Shown here in pieces: positions 18,913-28,173 of a stretch of DNA of 64,000 nt; within the stretch, counting starts at the first letter, position 1, and each line of letters starts with the position of its first letter. The stretch lies in the NCBI RefSeq assembly GCF_019375555.1, contig NZ_JAHXDN010000005.1:372001-436000 (forward strand), given 5' to 3'. Below the pieces are notes generated by a model. That model saw only the letters and a program-made list of their open reading frames with translations. It was not told where the DNA came from and did no database searches. A program made the position numbers and the translations under genes. This DNA is from Roseobacter insulae (GTDB taxonomy: Bacteria > Pseudomonadota > Alphaproteobacteria > Rhodobacterales > Rhodobacteraceae).

Positions 18913-19583
18913 CGCGACGCCCTCCAGTAATCCGCAAGCGCCGCTTCCAGCGCATCAAAGCTCGCCACGATGCGCTGCGCGGCACTCAACGCCGTGACCG
19001 GGTGATACCCCCAACTGACCCCCAGACCGTGAACCCCCGCGGCATTCGCCATTTCCATATCAAAGCTCGTATCCCCGATCATCACGGTATTGACCGGTGC
19101 GACACCCGCGTCGGCCATCGCCTGCAATATCATCGACGGATGCGGTTTCGAGGGGTGGAAATCCGCAACCTGCCGGGTGACGAACAGCCCCTCCAAGGCA
19201 TGCGCTTCGACCAGCTTGTCGAGCCCGCGTTTGGATTTGCCGGTTGCCACCCCCAACAGCACATCGGGCTGCGCGTTCAGCCGCGACAAGGTCTCCAGCG
19301 CGCCGGGATAAAGCGGCGAGGACCGCGCCGCCCCGGTTCTCGCCCGTAACGTGATATAGGCATCCTTGTACGCCTCCACCATGCGCGCATGATCCGCGTC
19401 GGGCGCCAGACGCGCCATCGCGACATCCAGCGACAGACCGACGATACCAAGGATCGCGCCACGCTCCGGTGCCGGCAGATCCACCGCCTCGAAGGCACAG
19501 GTCATCGCCGCCAGTATGTCGCCCTGACTGTCCACCAGAGTGCCATCAACATCAAAGATAACCAGCCGCGGATCAGCGCTCAT
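18909..19583 (-). CDS. HAD-superfamily hydrolase, phosphoglycolate-phosphatase-like
   Basis: 224 residues. Seen: HAD motif I DVDGTLVDS (with the nucleophile and acid Asp residues), motif II ATGKSKRG, and motif III/IV MIGDTSFDMEMA. The helical cap is of the small type seen in PGP/Gph-like enzymes. Likely a phosphatase of small phosphorylated metabolites; the substrate cannot be told. It overlaps both neighbours by 4 nt (rluC upstream, ATP12 downstream). Confidence 0.9.
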   Translation of the reverse strand: MSADPRLVIFDVDGTLVDSQGDILAAMTCAFEAVDLPAPERGAILGIVGLSLDVAMARLAPDADHARMVEAYKDAYITLRARTGAARSSPLYPGALETLSRLNAQPDVLLGVATGKSKRGLDKLVEAHALEGLFVTRQVADFHPSKPHPSMILQAMADAGVAPVNTVMIGDTSFDMEMANAAGVHGLGVSWGYHPVTALSAAQRIVASFDALEAALADYWRASR

Positions 19584-20620
19584 TCAAGCGCCTCGAAGGG
19601 ATCTTCCGCCGCCAGGTCCTCGGTCCAGCCGAATGTGTCCCAGCTGTGCACCATATGGTCCGGCATCGGCGCTGTTACGGTCACGATCTCGCGTGTCTCG
19701 GGATGCTCAAACCGCATCATCCGCGCATGAAGATGCAGCTTTTTTGAAATGATCCCGCCCAGTTGCGCGCCCCAGCCGTCGCCCATGTTCTCCTGCCCCG
19801 ATCCGCCGTATTTGCCATCGCCGATAATCGGGTGACCGATCTCGGCCATATGCGCGCGCAACTGGTGGGTCCGGCCGGTGACAGGCTCCATCGCGACCCA
19901 AGCGGCACGCGAGGCCACCCGGTAAAGCGTGGCGTAACGCGTATGCGCACGTTTCGCGCCGGGCGTGTCATCGACTTCGCGCGGGTGGACCGCGATCATC
20001 TTTTCACCCTCGCCGCCCTTGCCATGACCGGGGGCCTTGACCAGCCCATAGCGGATTTCACCAAGGTAAGGCGTGGGAACACCGGCCACCAGCGCCCAGT
20101 AGATCTTGCGCGTGTCGCGGTGGCGCATCGCGGCGGTCAGCGCCCGGGCCGCAAGGCGTGTCCGTGCCAGCAACAAAACGCCCGAGGTGTCTTTGTCGAG
20201 GCGGTGAACCAGACGTGGTTTTTCGTCGAAACCGAACTTCAACGCCTCCGCCAAACCGTCGACATGGCGGGTCTGCTTTGATCCGCCCTGGGTAGGCAAC
20301 CCCGCCGGTTTGTTCAGGGCAATCACATGATCGTCGCGGTAGATGACGCAGGATTGGATCAGCCTGGCGTCGGCATCCGATACGCGGCGCGTTTCCACCG
20401 GCGGCGCGGCCTGATCCGGCAGCGGCGGCACCCGCACCTGCTGCCCGGCCGCCAGCCGGGTCGCCGCCTTGACCCGCCCGCCATCGACACGGATTTCACC
20501 CTTGCGGCACAGCTTTTCGATCCGGCCTTGACTGATTTGCGGAAACTTCCCGCGAAACCACCGGTCCAGTCGCTGGTCCGCGTCGTCATCGGCGACAGTA
20601 AGCACCTGAACCCGGCTCAC
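19580..20620 (-). CDS. rluC: Large-subunit rRNA pseudouridine synthase of the RluC/RluD type
   Basis: 346 residues from a GTG at 20620. Seen: an N-terminal S4 RNA-binding domain (RLDRWFRGKFPQISQGRIEK) and the catalytic motif HRLDKDTSGVLL with the nucleophilic Asp, then the ATP-independent synthase fold with GRTHQLRAHM. It converts uridines to pseudouridine in 23S rRNA; assignment to RluC rather than RluD is by overall likeness only. An ATG at 20644 is also in frame, but the GTG overlaps the crcB stop as GTGA, matching the 4-nt coupling seen along the whole operon. Confidence 0.9.
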   Translation of the reverse strand: MSRVQVLTVADDDADQRLDRWFRGKFPQISQGRIEKLCRKGEIRVDGGRVKAATRLAAGQQVRVPPLPDQAAPPVETRRVSDADARLIQSCVIYRDDHVIALNKPAGLPTQGGSKQTRHVDGLAEALKFGFDEKPRLVHRLDKDTSGVLLLARTRLAARALTAAMRHRDTRKIYWALVAGVPTPYLGEIRYGLVKAPGHGKGGEGEKMIAVHPREVDDTPGAKRAHTRYATLYRVASRAAWVAMEPVTGRTHQLRAHMAEIGHPIIGDGKYGGSGQENMGDGWGAQLGGIISKKLHLHARMMRFEHPETREIVTVTAPMPDHMVHSWDTFGWTEDLAAEDPFEALE

Positions 20621-20997
20621 GGCAACATCCCCCGCATCATCCATAACCCCAGCATCAGGCCGGCGACCGAGAGGCCGACCGACAGCGCAATGTAAAGACC
20701 TGCGCCGCCGATATTGCCACGCTCGATCAGGGTCACCGTTTCCAGCGAAAATGCCGAAAACGTTGTGAAGCCGCCCAGCAGCCCGGTCATCACGAAGGGG
20801 CTCAGGTGCGTAAGGCCACGCTGGGCCGCCAACACCACGAAGGCGCCCATCAGGAACGACCCGACGATATTGGCCACCATGATCGCAACAGGGAAGTCGC
20901 CTGGTCCTGCCAGACGCAAGACAGACACCCCCCAGAGGAAGCGTAACGACGCGCCTATCGACCCACCAAGGGCCACCATGATCAGTGTGTTCATCAT
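20617..20997 (-). CDS. crcB: Fluoride exporter CrcB/FluC
   Basis: 126 residues from the ATG at 20997 (a second ATG follows directly). Seen: four hydrophobic helices, the opening GGSIGASLRF and the pore signature TGLLGGFTTFSAFSLE with the Phe and Thr residues that line the fluoride path. It works as a dual-topology dimer in the inner membrane. A longer frame from 21060 would overlap rarA and add unrelated residues. No fluoride riboswitch is evident; the gene sits in the middle of a housekeeping operon. Confidence 0.92.
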   Translation of the reverse strand: MMNTLIMVALGGSIGASLRFLWGVSVLRLAGPGDFPVAIMVANIVGSFLMGAFVVLAAQRGLTHLSPFVMTGLLGGFTTFSAFSLETVTLIERGNIGGAGLYIALSVGLSVAGLMLGLWMMRGMLP

Positions 20998-21028
20998 GCG
21001 CGGTCTGTCACGCACGCTTGCACAATTG

Positions 21029-22336
21029 TCAAGTTTCGCGCTTGGCGCGCAGCTTTGCAAAATAGTCCATGCGCTTTTTCAACTCGCGCTCGAACCCCCG
21101 CTCGACGGGAGCATAGAGCGTGGGCCGGTCCATCTTTTCGGGAAAATAGTTCTGGCCGGAAAACCCGTCTTCCGCATCGTGATCGTAGGCGTACCCCGCC
21201 CCGTAGCCCTGATCCTTCATCAGGGAGGTCGGCGCGTTCAGGATATGTTTCGGCGGCGGCTCCGACCCGGTCTGCTTTGCGGCAGCCCGCGCGCCCTTAT
21301 AGGCGACATAGGCGGCGTTTGATTTCGGGGCAAGCGCGAGATAGGCCAGCGCCTGCGCCAGTGCCAGCTCCCCCTCCGGCGACCCGAGCCTTTCGTAGGT
21401 TTCCCACGATTGCAAGCAAATCGCCTGTGCCTGCGGGTCGGCCAGCCCGATATCCTCCACCGCCATGCGGGTGATCCGCCTGGCCAGGTAGCGCGGGTCC
21501 TCGCCCCCCTCCAGCATCCGCGCAAACCAGTAGAGGGCTGCGTCCGGATCTGACCCGCGCACCGATTTATGCAGCGCGGAGATCAGGTTGTAATGCGCAT
21601 CCCCACCCTTGTCATATTGCGCCGCCCGCCGCATCAACCGCGCCGACAGGGCCGCCGTGTCCAGCTTGCCCTCGATCTTCCACGCCGCCACCTGTTCAAT
21701 CAGGTTCAGCAGGGCGCGCCCGTCGCCGTCCGCCATCTCCAGCAGCGTCTCGCGCGCAGCCCCGTCCAGCGGCAGCGCCTGGCCTAATTCCCGCTCTGCC
21801 CGCTGGGCCAGCCGCTCCAGATCGCTCAGGGGCAGGCGTTCCAGCACCAGCACCTGCGCCCGGCTCAACACCGCCGCATTCAGCTCAAAGGAAGGGTTTT
21901 CCGTGGTCGCCCCCACCAGCAGGATCGTGCCATCCTCCATATGCGGCAGAAATCCGTCCTGCTGGGCCTTGTTGAAACGGTGGATTTCATCGACGAACAG
22001 CAAGGTGCCCTGGCCATTCTGGCGCCGGATCTTGGCCGCTTCAAACACCTTTCGCAGGTCAGGCACGCCGGTGAAAATGGCGCTGATCTGCACGAAATGC
22101 AGCTCCGTTTCATGCGCGAGCAACCGCGCAATGGTGGTTTTCCCGACCCCCGGAGGCCCCCAGAAAATCAGCGATCCCAACGCGCCGGAGGCCAGCATCA
22201 CCGTCAGCGGCGCCTCGGGGCCCAATATCAGCGACTGGCCAATGACCTCCGACAGGCTCTGCGGCCGCAACCGGTCTGCCAGCGGGCGGTGCCCGGAGAC
22301 CGGCGGCGCGGCGTCGCTGGAAAACAGATCAGCCAA
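21029..22336 (-). CDS. rarA: Replication-associated recombination protein A (RarA/MgsA ATPase)
   Basis: 435 residues. Seen: the opening RPLADRLRPQSLSEVIGQ, Walker A GPPGVGKTT, Walker B LLFVDEIHRFNK, sensor 1 GATTENPSFE, and the C-terminal clamp/MgsA domain with HKSVRGSDPDAALYW and YARMLEGGEDP-like sequence. It acts at stalled replication forks as a tetrameric AAA+ ATPase. Its start is 3 nt after the stop of the protease gene. Confidence 0.95.
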   Translation of the reverse strand: MADLFSSDAAPPVSGHRPLADRLRPQSLSEVIGQSLILGPEAPLTVMLASGALGSLIFWGPPGVGKTTIARLLAHETELHFVQISAIFTGVPDLRKVFEAAKIRRQNGQGTLLFVDEIHRFNKAQQDGFLPHMEDGTILLVGATTENPSFELNAAVLSRAQVLVLERLPLSDLERLAQRAERELGQALPLDGAARETLLEMADGDGRALLNLIEQVAAWKIEGKLDTAALSARLMRRAAQYDKGGDAHYNLISALHKSVRGSDPDAALYWFARMLEGGEDPRYLARRITRMAVEDIGLADPQAQAICLQSWETYERLGSPEGELALAQALAYLALAPKSNAAYVAYKGARAAAKQTGSEPPPKHILNAPTSLMKDQGYGAGYAYDHDAEDGFSGQNYFPEKMDRPTLYAPVERGFERELKKRMDYFAKLRAKRET

Positions 22337-22339
22337 GGA

Positions 22340-23716
22340 TTATACCCCGAACCGCAAAACGAAGCGCCGCGCGCCCCGGGTCACGGTCAGCGCATACCCG
22401 CGGGCGCGGGTTTCCAGGGCGGCGGCAACCTCGCGCGGTCTGGTAACCGCCCGGTCGTTCACCGCTGCGATCACATCTCCTGTCTGCAACCCCACACGCC
22501 GCCCCAGACGTCCCGCCTCCGTCACTACGACACCGGCACTTTCCAACGGCAGATTATACTCCGCAATCACCGCCGGGTTGATCCGTGCCAGCGCCAGCCC
22601 CTCAAGCAACTGGCCCGCGGTCAAGGTCAGCGCCGCGCGGTCCGGTGTGTCGGGGGCCTGTAACAGGAACACGTCCGCTTCGGCCCGCTGCCCGTTTCGC
22701 ATGTATGAAATCCGCGCCACTTCACCCAGCCCGGTCACGCTCATCCGGTAAACCATTTCGGAAGGCGTGTTCACCGGCTGCCCGTTGACCGCGACGATCA
22801 CGTCACCGGTGCCGATACCCGCCTGGGCAAAGGGGCTGATAGGATGCAGCGCCGAGACGATGATCCCCCCGGGGCGATCCAGGCCAAAGGCCTCGGCAAT
22901 TTCAGCGTCAACCGGCTGGCCGTTCATCCCCGCCCAGGGTTTCTCAAAGACAGTCTTGCCCTGCTTGGCCTGCGTCATGAAGGCCGCGACCAGATCAGAC
23001 GGGATCGCAAATCCAATACCGTTTGACCCGCCAGACCGGGTCAGGATCGAGGTGTTGATCCCGATCAACTGGCCCGACATGTCGATCAGTGCGCCGCCGG
23101 AATTGCCCGGATTGATCGGGGCATCGGTCTGGATGAAATAGCCGCGTCCGCTGCCCGTCGCGGCACCAGACCGCGCCAGCCCCGACACGATGCCGCTGCT
23201 CACGGTTTGCCCCACCCCGAACGGGTTGCCGATGGCCAGCGCCAGCTCTCCGACCTCGACAGTGTCCGATCTGCGCAGCGGTAAAAAGGGCAAACCGCCG
23301 GCATCCTCCAGCTGAAGAATGGCCAGATCGCTTTCCGCGTCCGCCAGCAGGACACGCGCGGAAAACTCCCGCCGGTCGGCCAGCACAACCCGAATCTCCG
23401 TGGCCATGCCAACGACATGGAAGTTCGACACGACAATCCCGTCATCCGACAGGATCACCCCCGACCCCAGAGAGTTCTGCACCCGCGGCTGCACCGGCCC
23501 GAAATCCCGGAAAAACCGCTCGAAAAACGGATCGCTCTGCAACGGGGTGCGCCGCGGCGCCGTCATGATCCTGGCGTAAATATTCACCACTGCGGGCGTC
23601 GCCTGCTTGACCAGCGGAACAAAGCTCAGCTGCATCTGCGCGGTACTCTGCGGCACCTGCTGCGCGGCAAGGGGCGCCGCAAGAAACAGCGCGAAAATGA
23701 CAAGGAGTATTCTCAT
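22340..23716 (-). CDS. HtrA/DegP-type periplasmic serine protease with two PDZ domains
   Basis: 458 residues from the ATG at 23716. Seen: a signal peptide (MRILLVIFALFLAAPLA, cut near residue 18), the trypsin-like domain with His100 in SNFHVVG, Asp130 in AESDLAIL and Ser206 in NPGNSGGAL, PDZ1 at about 258-345 and PDZ2 at about 365-458. It degrades or guards misfolded envelope proteins. A frame extended to 23929 would run through the rplQ terminator and lose the signal peptide, so the shorter start is preferred. It is first of six overlapping genes. Confidence 0.92.
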   Translation of the reverse strand: MRILLVIFALFLAAPLAAQQVPQSTAQMQLSFVPLVKQATPAVVNIYARIMTAPRRTPLQSDPFFERFFRDFGPVQPRVQNSLGSGVILSDDGIVVSNFHVVGMATEIRVVLADRREFSARVLLADAESDLAILQLEDAGGLPFLPLRRSDTVEVGELALAIGNPFGVGQTVSSGIVSGLARSGAATGSGRGYFIQTDAPINPGNSGGALIDMSGQLIGINTSILTRSGGSNGIGFAIPSDLVAAFMTQAKQGKTVFEKPWAGMNGQPVDAEIAEAFGLDRPGGIIVSALHPISPFAQAGIGTGDVIVAVNGQPVNTPSEMVYRMSVTGLGEVARISYMRNGQRAEADVFLLQAPDTPDRAALTLTAGQLLEGLALARINPAVIAEYNLPLESAGVVVTEAGRLGRRVGLQTGDVIAAVNDRAVTRPREVAAALETRARGYALTVTRGARRFVLRFGV

Positions 23717-23794
23717 ATCCCAGATATGCGCCTTGCTGCCGACCATCGCAACGCCCCCGCTTCTCTGGTTTCTAAATATCCCCGCCGGAGGCAT

Positions 23795-23825
23795 AAAAAA
23801 AGCCCTTGTCCATCGGGACAAGGGC
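23795..23825 (-). terminator. Intrinsic terminator after rplQ
   Basis: On the minus strand GCCCTTGTCC, a CGAT loop and GGACAAGGGC form a perfect 10-bp stem, followed by seven T. It lies 28 nt past the rplQ stop and ends the alpha ribosomal operon before the protease gene. Confidence 0.95.
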
Positions 23826-23852
23826 CTCGGCCAGACGCAGTTTGCGCGGACC

Positions 23853-24272
23853 CTATTCTTCTGCGGCTTCTTCCGCGGCCAGACGCGCCTTGTCGCCTGC
23901 GCCCTTGGCATCCCGGTCACGATCGACAAACTCGATGATCGCCATCGGTGCCATGTCGCCGTAACGGAACCCCGCTTTCAGCACGCGCACATATCCGCCC
24001 TGGCGGTCCTTGTACCGGGGGCCCAGCACGTCGAAAAGCTTGCTGACATACTGGTCCTGCTTCAGCTTTGCAGCCGCCTGACGGCGGGCATGCAGATCGC
24101 CCCGTTTGGCCAGCGTGATCATCTTCTCGATGATCGGACGCAGTTCCTTGGCCTTGGGCAGCGTTGTCTTGATCTGCTCATGCTCGATGAGCGAGCCGGC
24201 CATATTCGCCCAAAGCGCCTTGCGGTGCTCATGTGTGCGGTTCAGGCGGCGGTATCCACGTGCGTGACGCAT
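23853..24272 (-). CDS. rplQ: 50S ribosomal protein L17
   Basis: 139 residues, beginning [20 protein letters not shown] and followed by the conserved [20 protein letters not shown], the typical L17 opening. The C-terminus ends in an acidic Ala/Glu tail (AAEEAAEE), common in alphaproteobacteria. It is last in the alpha operon, 156 nt after rpoA, an unusually long gap filled with hairpins, and is followed by a strong terminator. Confidence 0.97.
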   Translation of the reverse strand: MRHARGYRRLNRTHEHRKALWANMAGSLIEHEQIKTTLPKAKELRPIIEKMITLAKRGDLHARRQAAAKLKQDQYVSKLFDVLGPRYKDRQGGYVRVLKAGFRYGDMAPMAIIEFVDRDRDAKGAGDKARLAAEEAAEE

Positions 24273-24319
24273 TTATCTTCTCCTAATCGTGCCCTCTACG
24301 GGCGGTTTTGCTTTGTCTG

Positions 24320-24408
24320 ACCGGGTGATGCGTGTCACCCGGTTCTCCTTGGGGTCTTGCGACCCAGGTATTCCCCGCCAGCGCGGGCATTGTCCCGCCA
24401 GAGGCGGG
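24320..24408 (-). promoter_or_regulatory. Three hairpins between rpoA and rplQ
   Basis: Inverted repeats follow one another: ACCGGGTGA/TCACCCGGT (24320-24343, 9 bp), GGGTC/GACCC (24352-24365), and CCCGCC/GGCGGG (24394-24408). None has a T-run. They could attenuate, be processed, or stabilise the rpoA mRNA. Confidence 0.55.
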
Positions 24409-24428
24409 CGTCTTGGTGAAGACCCCTT

Positions 24429-25445
24429 CTAGAAGGAATCTTCGAATTTCTTGGCCAGATCCTCGATGTTGTCTGGCGGCCAGTCCTCGACGTCCATGCC
24501 GAGGTGCAGGCCCATGCCCGACAGCACTTCCTTGATCTCGTTCAGCGACTTGCGCCCAAAGTTCGGTGTGCGCAGCATTTCCGCTTCGGTCTTCTGGATC
24601 AGGTCGCCGATGTAGACGATGTTGTCGTTCTTCAGACAGTTCGCAGAGCGCACCGACAGTTCCAGCTCGTCCACCTTCTTCAGCAGCAGCGGGTTGAACT
24701 CAAGACCATCATCCTCATCCGCGCGGGAGGCGGATTCAGGCTCTTCGAAATTCACGAAGATGCCCAGCTGATCCTGAAGGATGCGCGCCGCAAAGGCCAC
24801 CGCGTCATCCGGCGTGATCGACCCGTCGGTTTCCACTTTCATGGTCAGCTTGTCGTAATCCAGCACCTGGCCCTCGCGGGTCGGCTGCACGTCATAGCTC
24901 ACCTTCTTGACCGGCGAATAGATCGCGTCGATCGGGATCAGGCCGATGGGCGCGTCTTCCGGCTTGTTCTTCTCGGCGGAAACGTACCCCTTGCCCTGGT
25001 TGACGGTCAGTTCCATGTAGAGGTCCGCGCCATCGTCAAGGTGGCAGATCACATGCTCGCGGTTCAGCACTTCGATCCCTGCGGAATCGGAAATGTCACC
25101 CGCCGTTACGACACCCGGCCCCTTGGCAGAGATCGACAGGCGCTTCGGCCCTTCGACTTCCATGCGCAGGCTGACGCCCTTGAGGTTCAGGATGATGTCG
25201 GTCACATCTTCACGCACACCGGCGACAGAGGAAAACTCGTGCAGCACGTTGTCGATCTGTACGGAGGTGATCGCCGCGCCCTGCAGCGAACTCATCAGCA
25301 CACGGCGCAGCGCGTTGCCCATTGTCAGGCCGAAACCGCGCTCCAGCGGCTCGGCCATGACGACGGCCTGACGTGCCGGATCATTGCCCGGTTTGACGTC
25401 CAGTTGTTGTGGCTTGATCAGTTCAGCCCAATTCTTGTGGATCAT
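24429..25445 (-). CDS. rpoA: DNA-directed RNA polymerase alpha subunit
   Basis: 338 residues from the ATG at 25445. Seen: the N-terminal dimerisation domain with [18 protein letters not shown] and the C-terminal domain with [17 protein letters not shown] and [14 protein letters not shown], which contacts UP elements and activators. An ATG four codons upstream contains the ribosome site itself (GGAGGG), so 25445 is the real start. It is preceded by rpsK with a 114-nt gap and followed by rplQ. Confidence 0.97.
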   Translation of the reverse strand: MIHKNWAELIKPQQLDVKPGNDPARQAVVMAEPLERGFGLTMGNALRRVLMSSLQGAAITSVQIDNVLHEFSSVAGVREDVTDIILNLKGVSLRMEVEGPKRLSISAKGPGVVTAGDISDSAGIEVLNREHVICHLDDGADLYMELTVNQGKGYVSAEKNKPEDAPIGLIPIDAIYSPVKKVSYDVQPTREGQVLDYDKLTMKVETDGSITPDDAVAFAARILQDQLGIFVNFEEPESASRADEDDGLEFNPLLLKKVDELELSVRSANCLKNDNIVYIGDLIQKTEAEMLRTPNFGRKSLNEIKEVLSGMGLHLGMDVEDWPPDNIEDLAKKFEDSF

Positions 25446-25516
25446 GCGTCCCTCCATTCTTGTCTGCGCCCCATGTCCGAAAGGTGCAGACGCTCGAGGT
25501 TTCTAAAAAGCGGATG

Positions 25517-25543
25517 GGGGCCGCGTGCACACCACGTGGCCCC
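25517..25543 (-). promoter_or_regulatory. Hairpin between rpsK and rpoA
   Basis: On the minus strand GGGGCCACGTG and CACGCGGCCCC flank a 5-nt loop, pairing 10 of 11 positions with one A-C mismatch. It lies about 70 nt before rpoA and could set rpoA expression relative to the ribosomal genes. Confidence 0.5.
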
Positions 25544-25559
25544 ACAAAGTTTTGAGTGC

Positions 25560-25949
25560 TTATACGCGGCGGCGCTTTGGCGGGCGGCAGCCGTTGTGCG
25601 CCATCGGCGTCACATCACGGATCGAGGTGATGTTGAACCCGGCAGCGGCCAATGCGCGCAGGGCGCTTTCACGACCCGAACCCGGGCCCTGCACTTCGAC
25701 TTCCAGCGTCTTCACGCCATGTTCCTGTGCCTTACGGCCCGCATCCTCTGCCGCCATCTGGGCCGCATAGGGTGTGGATTTCCGTGAGCCCTTGAAGCCC
25801 ATGGTGCCCGCAGACGACCAGGAGATCGCATTGCCCTGCACATCCGAGATCAGGATCTTGGTGTTGTTGAAGGAGCTGTTCACATGCGCCACACCTGCGG
25901 CAATGTTCTTGCTGGCCTTTTTCTTAACGCGTACTTTATCACGTGCCAT
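25560..25949 (-). CDS. rpsK: 30S ribosomal protein S11
   Basis: 129 residues. Seen: the S11 core [39 protein letters not shown] and the C-terminal [19 protein letters not shown]. It sits at the platform of the 30S subunit near the mRNA exit. It is 15 nt after rpsM and precedes rpoA, the usual order. Confidence 0.98.
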   Translation of the reverse strand: MARDKVRVKKKASKNIAAGVAHVNSSFNNTKILISDVQGNAISWSSAGTMGFKGSRKSTPYAAQMAAEDAGRKAQEHGVKTLEVEVQGPGSGRESALRALAAAGFNITSIRDVTPMAHNGCRPPKRRRV

Positions 25950-25964
25950 CGGTCAGACCCTCCC

Positions 25965-26333
25965 TTATTTCTTCTTACCGGCAATGGCCTTCGCGGGGCC
26001 TTTGCGGGTACGAGCGTTGGTATGGGTGCGCTGACCACGAACCGGCAGGTTACGGCGGTGGCGCAGGCCACGGTAGCAACCAAGGTCCATCAGGCGCTTG
26101 ATGTTCATCTGCGTGTCGCGGCGCAAATCGCCTTCGACGGTGTAATTGGCATCGATGTGCTCGCGCACGGCCAGTACTTCCGCGTCAGACAGTTCGTTGA
26201 CCCGGCGGGCCGCGTCGATACCGACAGCTTCGCAAATCGCTTTCGCGGAGGCGTTGCCGATACCGGTGATATATGTGAGGGCGATGGGAACCCGCTTTGC
26301 AGTCGGGATGTTTACGCCGGCAATACGTGCCAC
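25965..26333 (-). CDS. rpsM: 30S ribosomal protein S13
   Basis: 122 residues from a GTG at 26333, beginning (V/M)[18 protein letters not shown], the normal S13 opening; AAGGAA lies upstream of it. A frame extended to an ATG at 26384 would add 17 residues unlike the family. Seen also: [15 protein letters not shown] and the C-terminal [17 protein letters not shown] tail that contacts tRNA. Normally adk is directly upstream, but here a gene in the opposite orientation intervenes, so S13 needs its own promoter. Confidence 0.97.
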   Translation of the reverse strand: MARIAGVNIPTAKRVPIALTYITGIGNASAKAICEAVGIDAARRVNELSDAEVLAVREHIDANYTVEGDLRRDTQMNIKRLMDLGCYRGLRHRRNLPVRGQRTHTNARTRKGPAKAIAGKKK

Positions 26334-26491
26334 GTGTCTATTTCCTTTTCGTTGCGGGTCCGTAATTCCAGACCCTTTTTTCACAACGTAAGCCCGAGGC
26401 GTTTCCTGCCATCGGGCGTCAGCTGATCAGGTGATCTCGCGCCACAGGAGCGACCTGCCTTGCGATTTGATTCTCTGTCGAGATAGCGCGT

Positions 26492-26518
26492 GTTATGGGC
26501 TTTTTAGGATGGCGTCAA
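26492..26518 (-). promoter_or_regulatory. Candidate promoter of the rpsM-rpsK-rpoA-rplQ unit
   Basis: On the minus strand TTGACG (26518-26513), 15 nt, then CATAAC (26497-26492). The -35 is good and the spacing is short. It lies about 160 nt before the rpsM start, in a 305-bp gap (26334-26638) shared with the divergent unknown gene. The gap also holds an inverted repeat GCCCGA/TCGGGC (26392-26417) and nothing else I recognise. Confidence 0.4.
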
Positions 26519-26638
26519 CCCGTCTGGCCGGTCAGATGCCGCGCGAGCGAAAGACCGGCAGCACCGCCAGGACACTGGACGGCAATTACCACCTCAGGTA
26601 GCATGATCCGAAGCGCTCCAGAACTTGGAATATCCGGC

Positions 26639-27532
26639 ATGAAAACCGCCCGCCCCCGCAAGCCTGCCGCCGTTGCGACCGCGTCACCGAAGCCCGCCAC
26701 CGCGCCCCGCCGCACCGCGGGAACTGACCCATTGGCGGCCCTGCGGCAAAGCGCCGACAAAAGCCCCGCCGTCAGCCAGTTGCAAACCCTGCAACGGCGC
26801 GCCACGGCGGTGGTTCAGCGCGAGGTTGACACCAGTTCCAGCCCGTTCCTGCCCGATTATGACGCAGACGAAACCCCCGCCTGGGACGACAGCGACAAGG
26901 GGCTCGATCCCTGGACCATCACCGAATACCTCGGCACCGAGGTCGCGGTGATGTGCAGCATCGCCGACAAAAAGATCGGCAGCGTCTATTTCACCGACGG
27001 GCGCGCGCGCTCAACCCATCCCTCCGGTGCGAAATCCTCCCCCCACGATCCCGCCTCCAGCCGGCAATTCCATGTCGACTGGACCGCCGCTGTCACGCAG
27101 TTCAAGAGCGAACATCCCGGGCACCTGAAAAAGGTCGGCAAAAAACAGTACGTCCATGACCTGCGGCGTTGGGTGGCCGCTCAGGTCACCGGCGCCGACA
27201 TCGATCCGAAACCCACCTGGTTCCTGTCCGAAATCACCGGGCCCGAAGATGCCTACACCTCCCCCGAAGACGCGCCGCAGCCCGGTGCCAAGCTGTTTGA
27301 GGTATTCTTCGACGATAAGAACGCGGTCTCCAACACGCATCCGTCGCGCGGCGTTGCGGTGAAATACAACCTGACGCGCGAGGAGATCATGCACATCCGG
27401 GCCGCCGCGAAGGTCGCCGATGCGGCGAAAGGTGCGCGCCGCAAGAACGCGGCCTTTTATGCCTATGTTATCCAGCATGTGCCGCGGTTGGCGGGAGACA
27501 TCCGCAAACCATCGGACATCAAGTACCGTTAG
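26639..27532 (+). CDS. Unknown protein encoded against the ribosomal operon, with eCIS-effector-like N-terminal motif
   Basis: 297 residues from the ATG at 26639 (ATGs at 26603 and 26495 are also in frame). I do not recognise the family. Seen: a basic Ala/Pro-rich start, then [21 protein letters not shown] (39-61), resembling the SP-x-V-x-QL-x-x-LQ and VxQR segment common at the N-terminus of extracellular-contractile-injection-system and DUF4157-linked proteins. Two motifs repeat: [15 protein letters not shown] (116-130) and [17 protein letters not shown] (222-238). No signal peptide or membrane helix. It ends overlapping adk (opposite strand) by 4 nt and separates adk from rpsM. Role unknown. 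Confidence 0.75.
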   Translation: MKTARPRKPAAVATASPKPATAPRRTAGTDPLAALRQSADKSPAVSQLQTLQRRATAVVQREVDTSSSPFLPDYDADETPAWDDSDKGLDPWTITEYLGTEVAVMCSIADKKIGSVYFTDGRARSTHPSGAKSSPHDPASSRQFHVDWTAAVTQFKSEHPGHLKKVGKKQYVHDLRRWVAAQVTGADIDPKPTWFLSEITGPEDAYTSPEDAPQPGAKLFEVFFDDKNAVSNTHPSRGVAVKYNLTREEIMHIRAAAKVADAAKGARRKNAAFYAYVIQHVPRLAGDIRKPSDIKYR

Positions 27533-28173
27533 CTGTCCAGCACGGCCTTGATCTCGCCCTGAACAGCGCCGATCGCGCCCAGCCCGTCAACGCGGGACAG
27601 CATGCCCTTGGCATAGTAATAGCCGATCAGCGGCGAGGTCTGCTTGTAGTATTCCATCAGGCGGGTCTTGAGGCTTTCCTCATTGTCATCCGCCCGGCGT
27701 TTGAATTCGGTGCCGCCGCAGTTGGTGCATTTGCCATCCGCCGGGATCGGCTTGGTGTTGTCGTTATAGACCTCACCGCACATGCCGCAGGTCGACCGCG
27801 CCACGATCCGCGCGACAAGCGCCGCATCATCGACCCGCATTTCGATCACCGCATCCAGCGTTTCGCCTTCGGCCTCCAGCAACTCGCCCAACGCGTCGGC
27901 CTGTGCCAGCGTCCGGGGAAAGCCGTCGAAGATGAAGCCGTTGGCCTTCACCGTCTCCAGCTTCTCGCGGATCAGGCCGATCACGATCTCGTCGGTGACA
28001 AGCGCGCCGCGCGCCATCACGTCCGCCACCACTTTGCCCATTTCCGTGCCGGAGTCCTTGGCCTCGCGCAGCATGTCACCGGTGCTCAGCTGCACCATGC
28101 CGCGTGTCTCTACAAGGTGGCGCGCCTGCGTCCCCTTACCGGCCCCGGGAGGCCCCAGCAGTATTATATTCAT
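27529..28173 (-). CDS. adk: Adenylate kinase
   Basis: 214 residues. It interconverts ATP+AMP and ADP. Seen: the P-loop [13 protein letters not shown]-site [22 protein letters not shown], and a LID domain with CGMC and CTNC, the four-Cys zinc-binding form. The start overlaps the secY stop by 4 nt (usual secY-adk coupling). The stop overlaps the end of the convergent unknown gene by 4 nt, so the adk message should run into antisense sequence. Confidence 0.97.
   Translation of the reverse strand: MNIILLGPPGAGKGTQARHLVETRGMVQLSTGDMLREAKDSGTEMGKVVADVMARGALVTDEIVIGLIREKLETVKANGFIFDGFPRTLAQADALGELLEAEGETLDAVIEMRVDDAALVARIVARSTCGMCGEVYNDNTKPIPADGKCTNCGGTEFKRRADDNEESLKTRLMEYYKQTSPLIGYYYAKGMLSRVDGLGAIGAVQGEIKAVLDS

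Noticed and set aside
20617-20997. Fluoride riboswitch before crcB
   Set aside because: crcB lies 31 nt after rarA in the middle of an operon; there is no room for the riboswitch and no motif.
22340-23929. Protease start at 23929
   Set aside because: The extension crosses the rplQ terminator and replaces a clear signal peptide by unrelated sequence.
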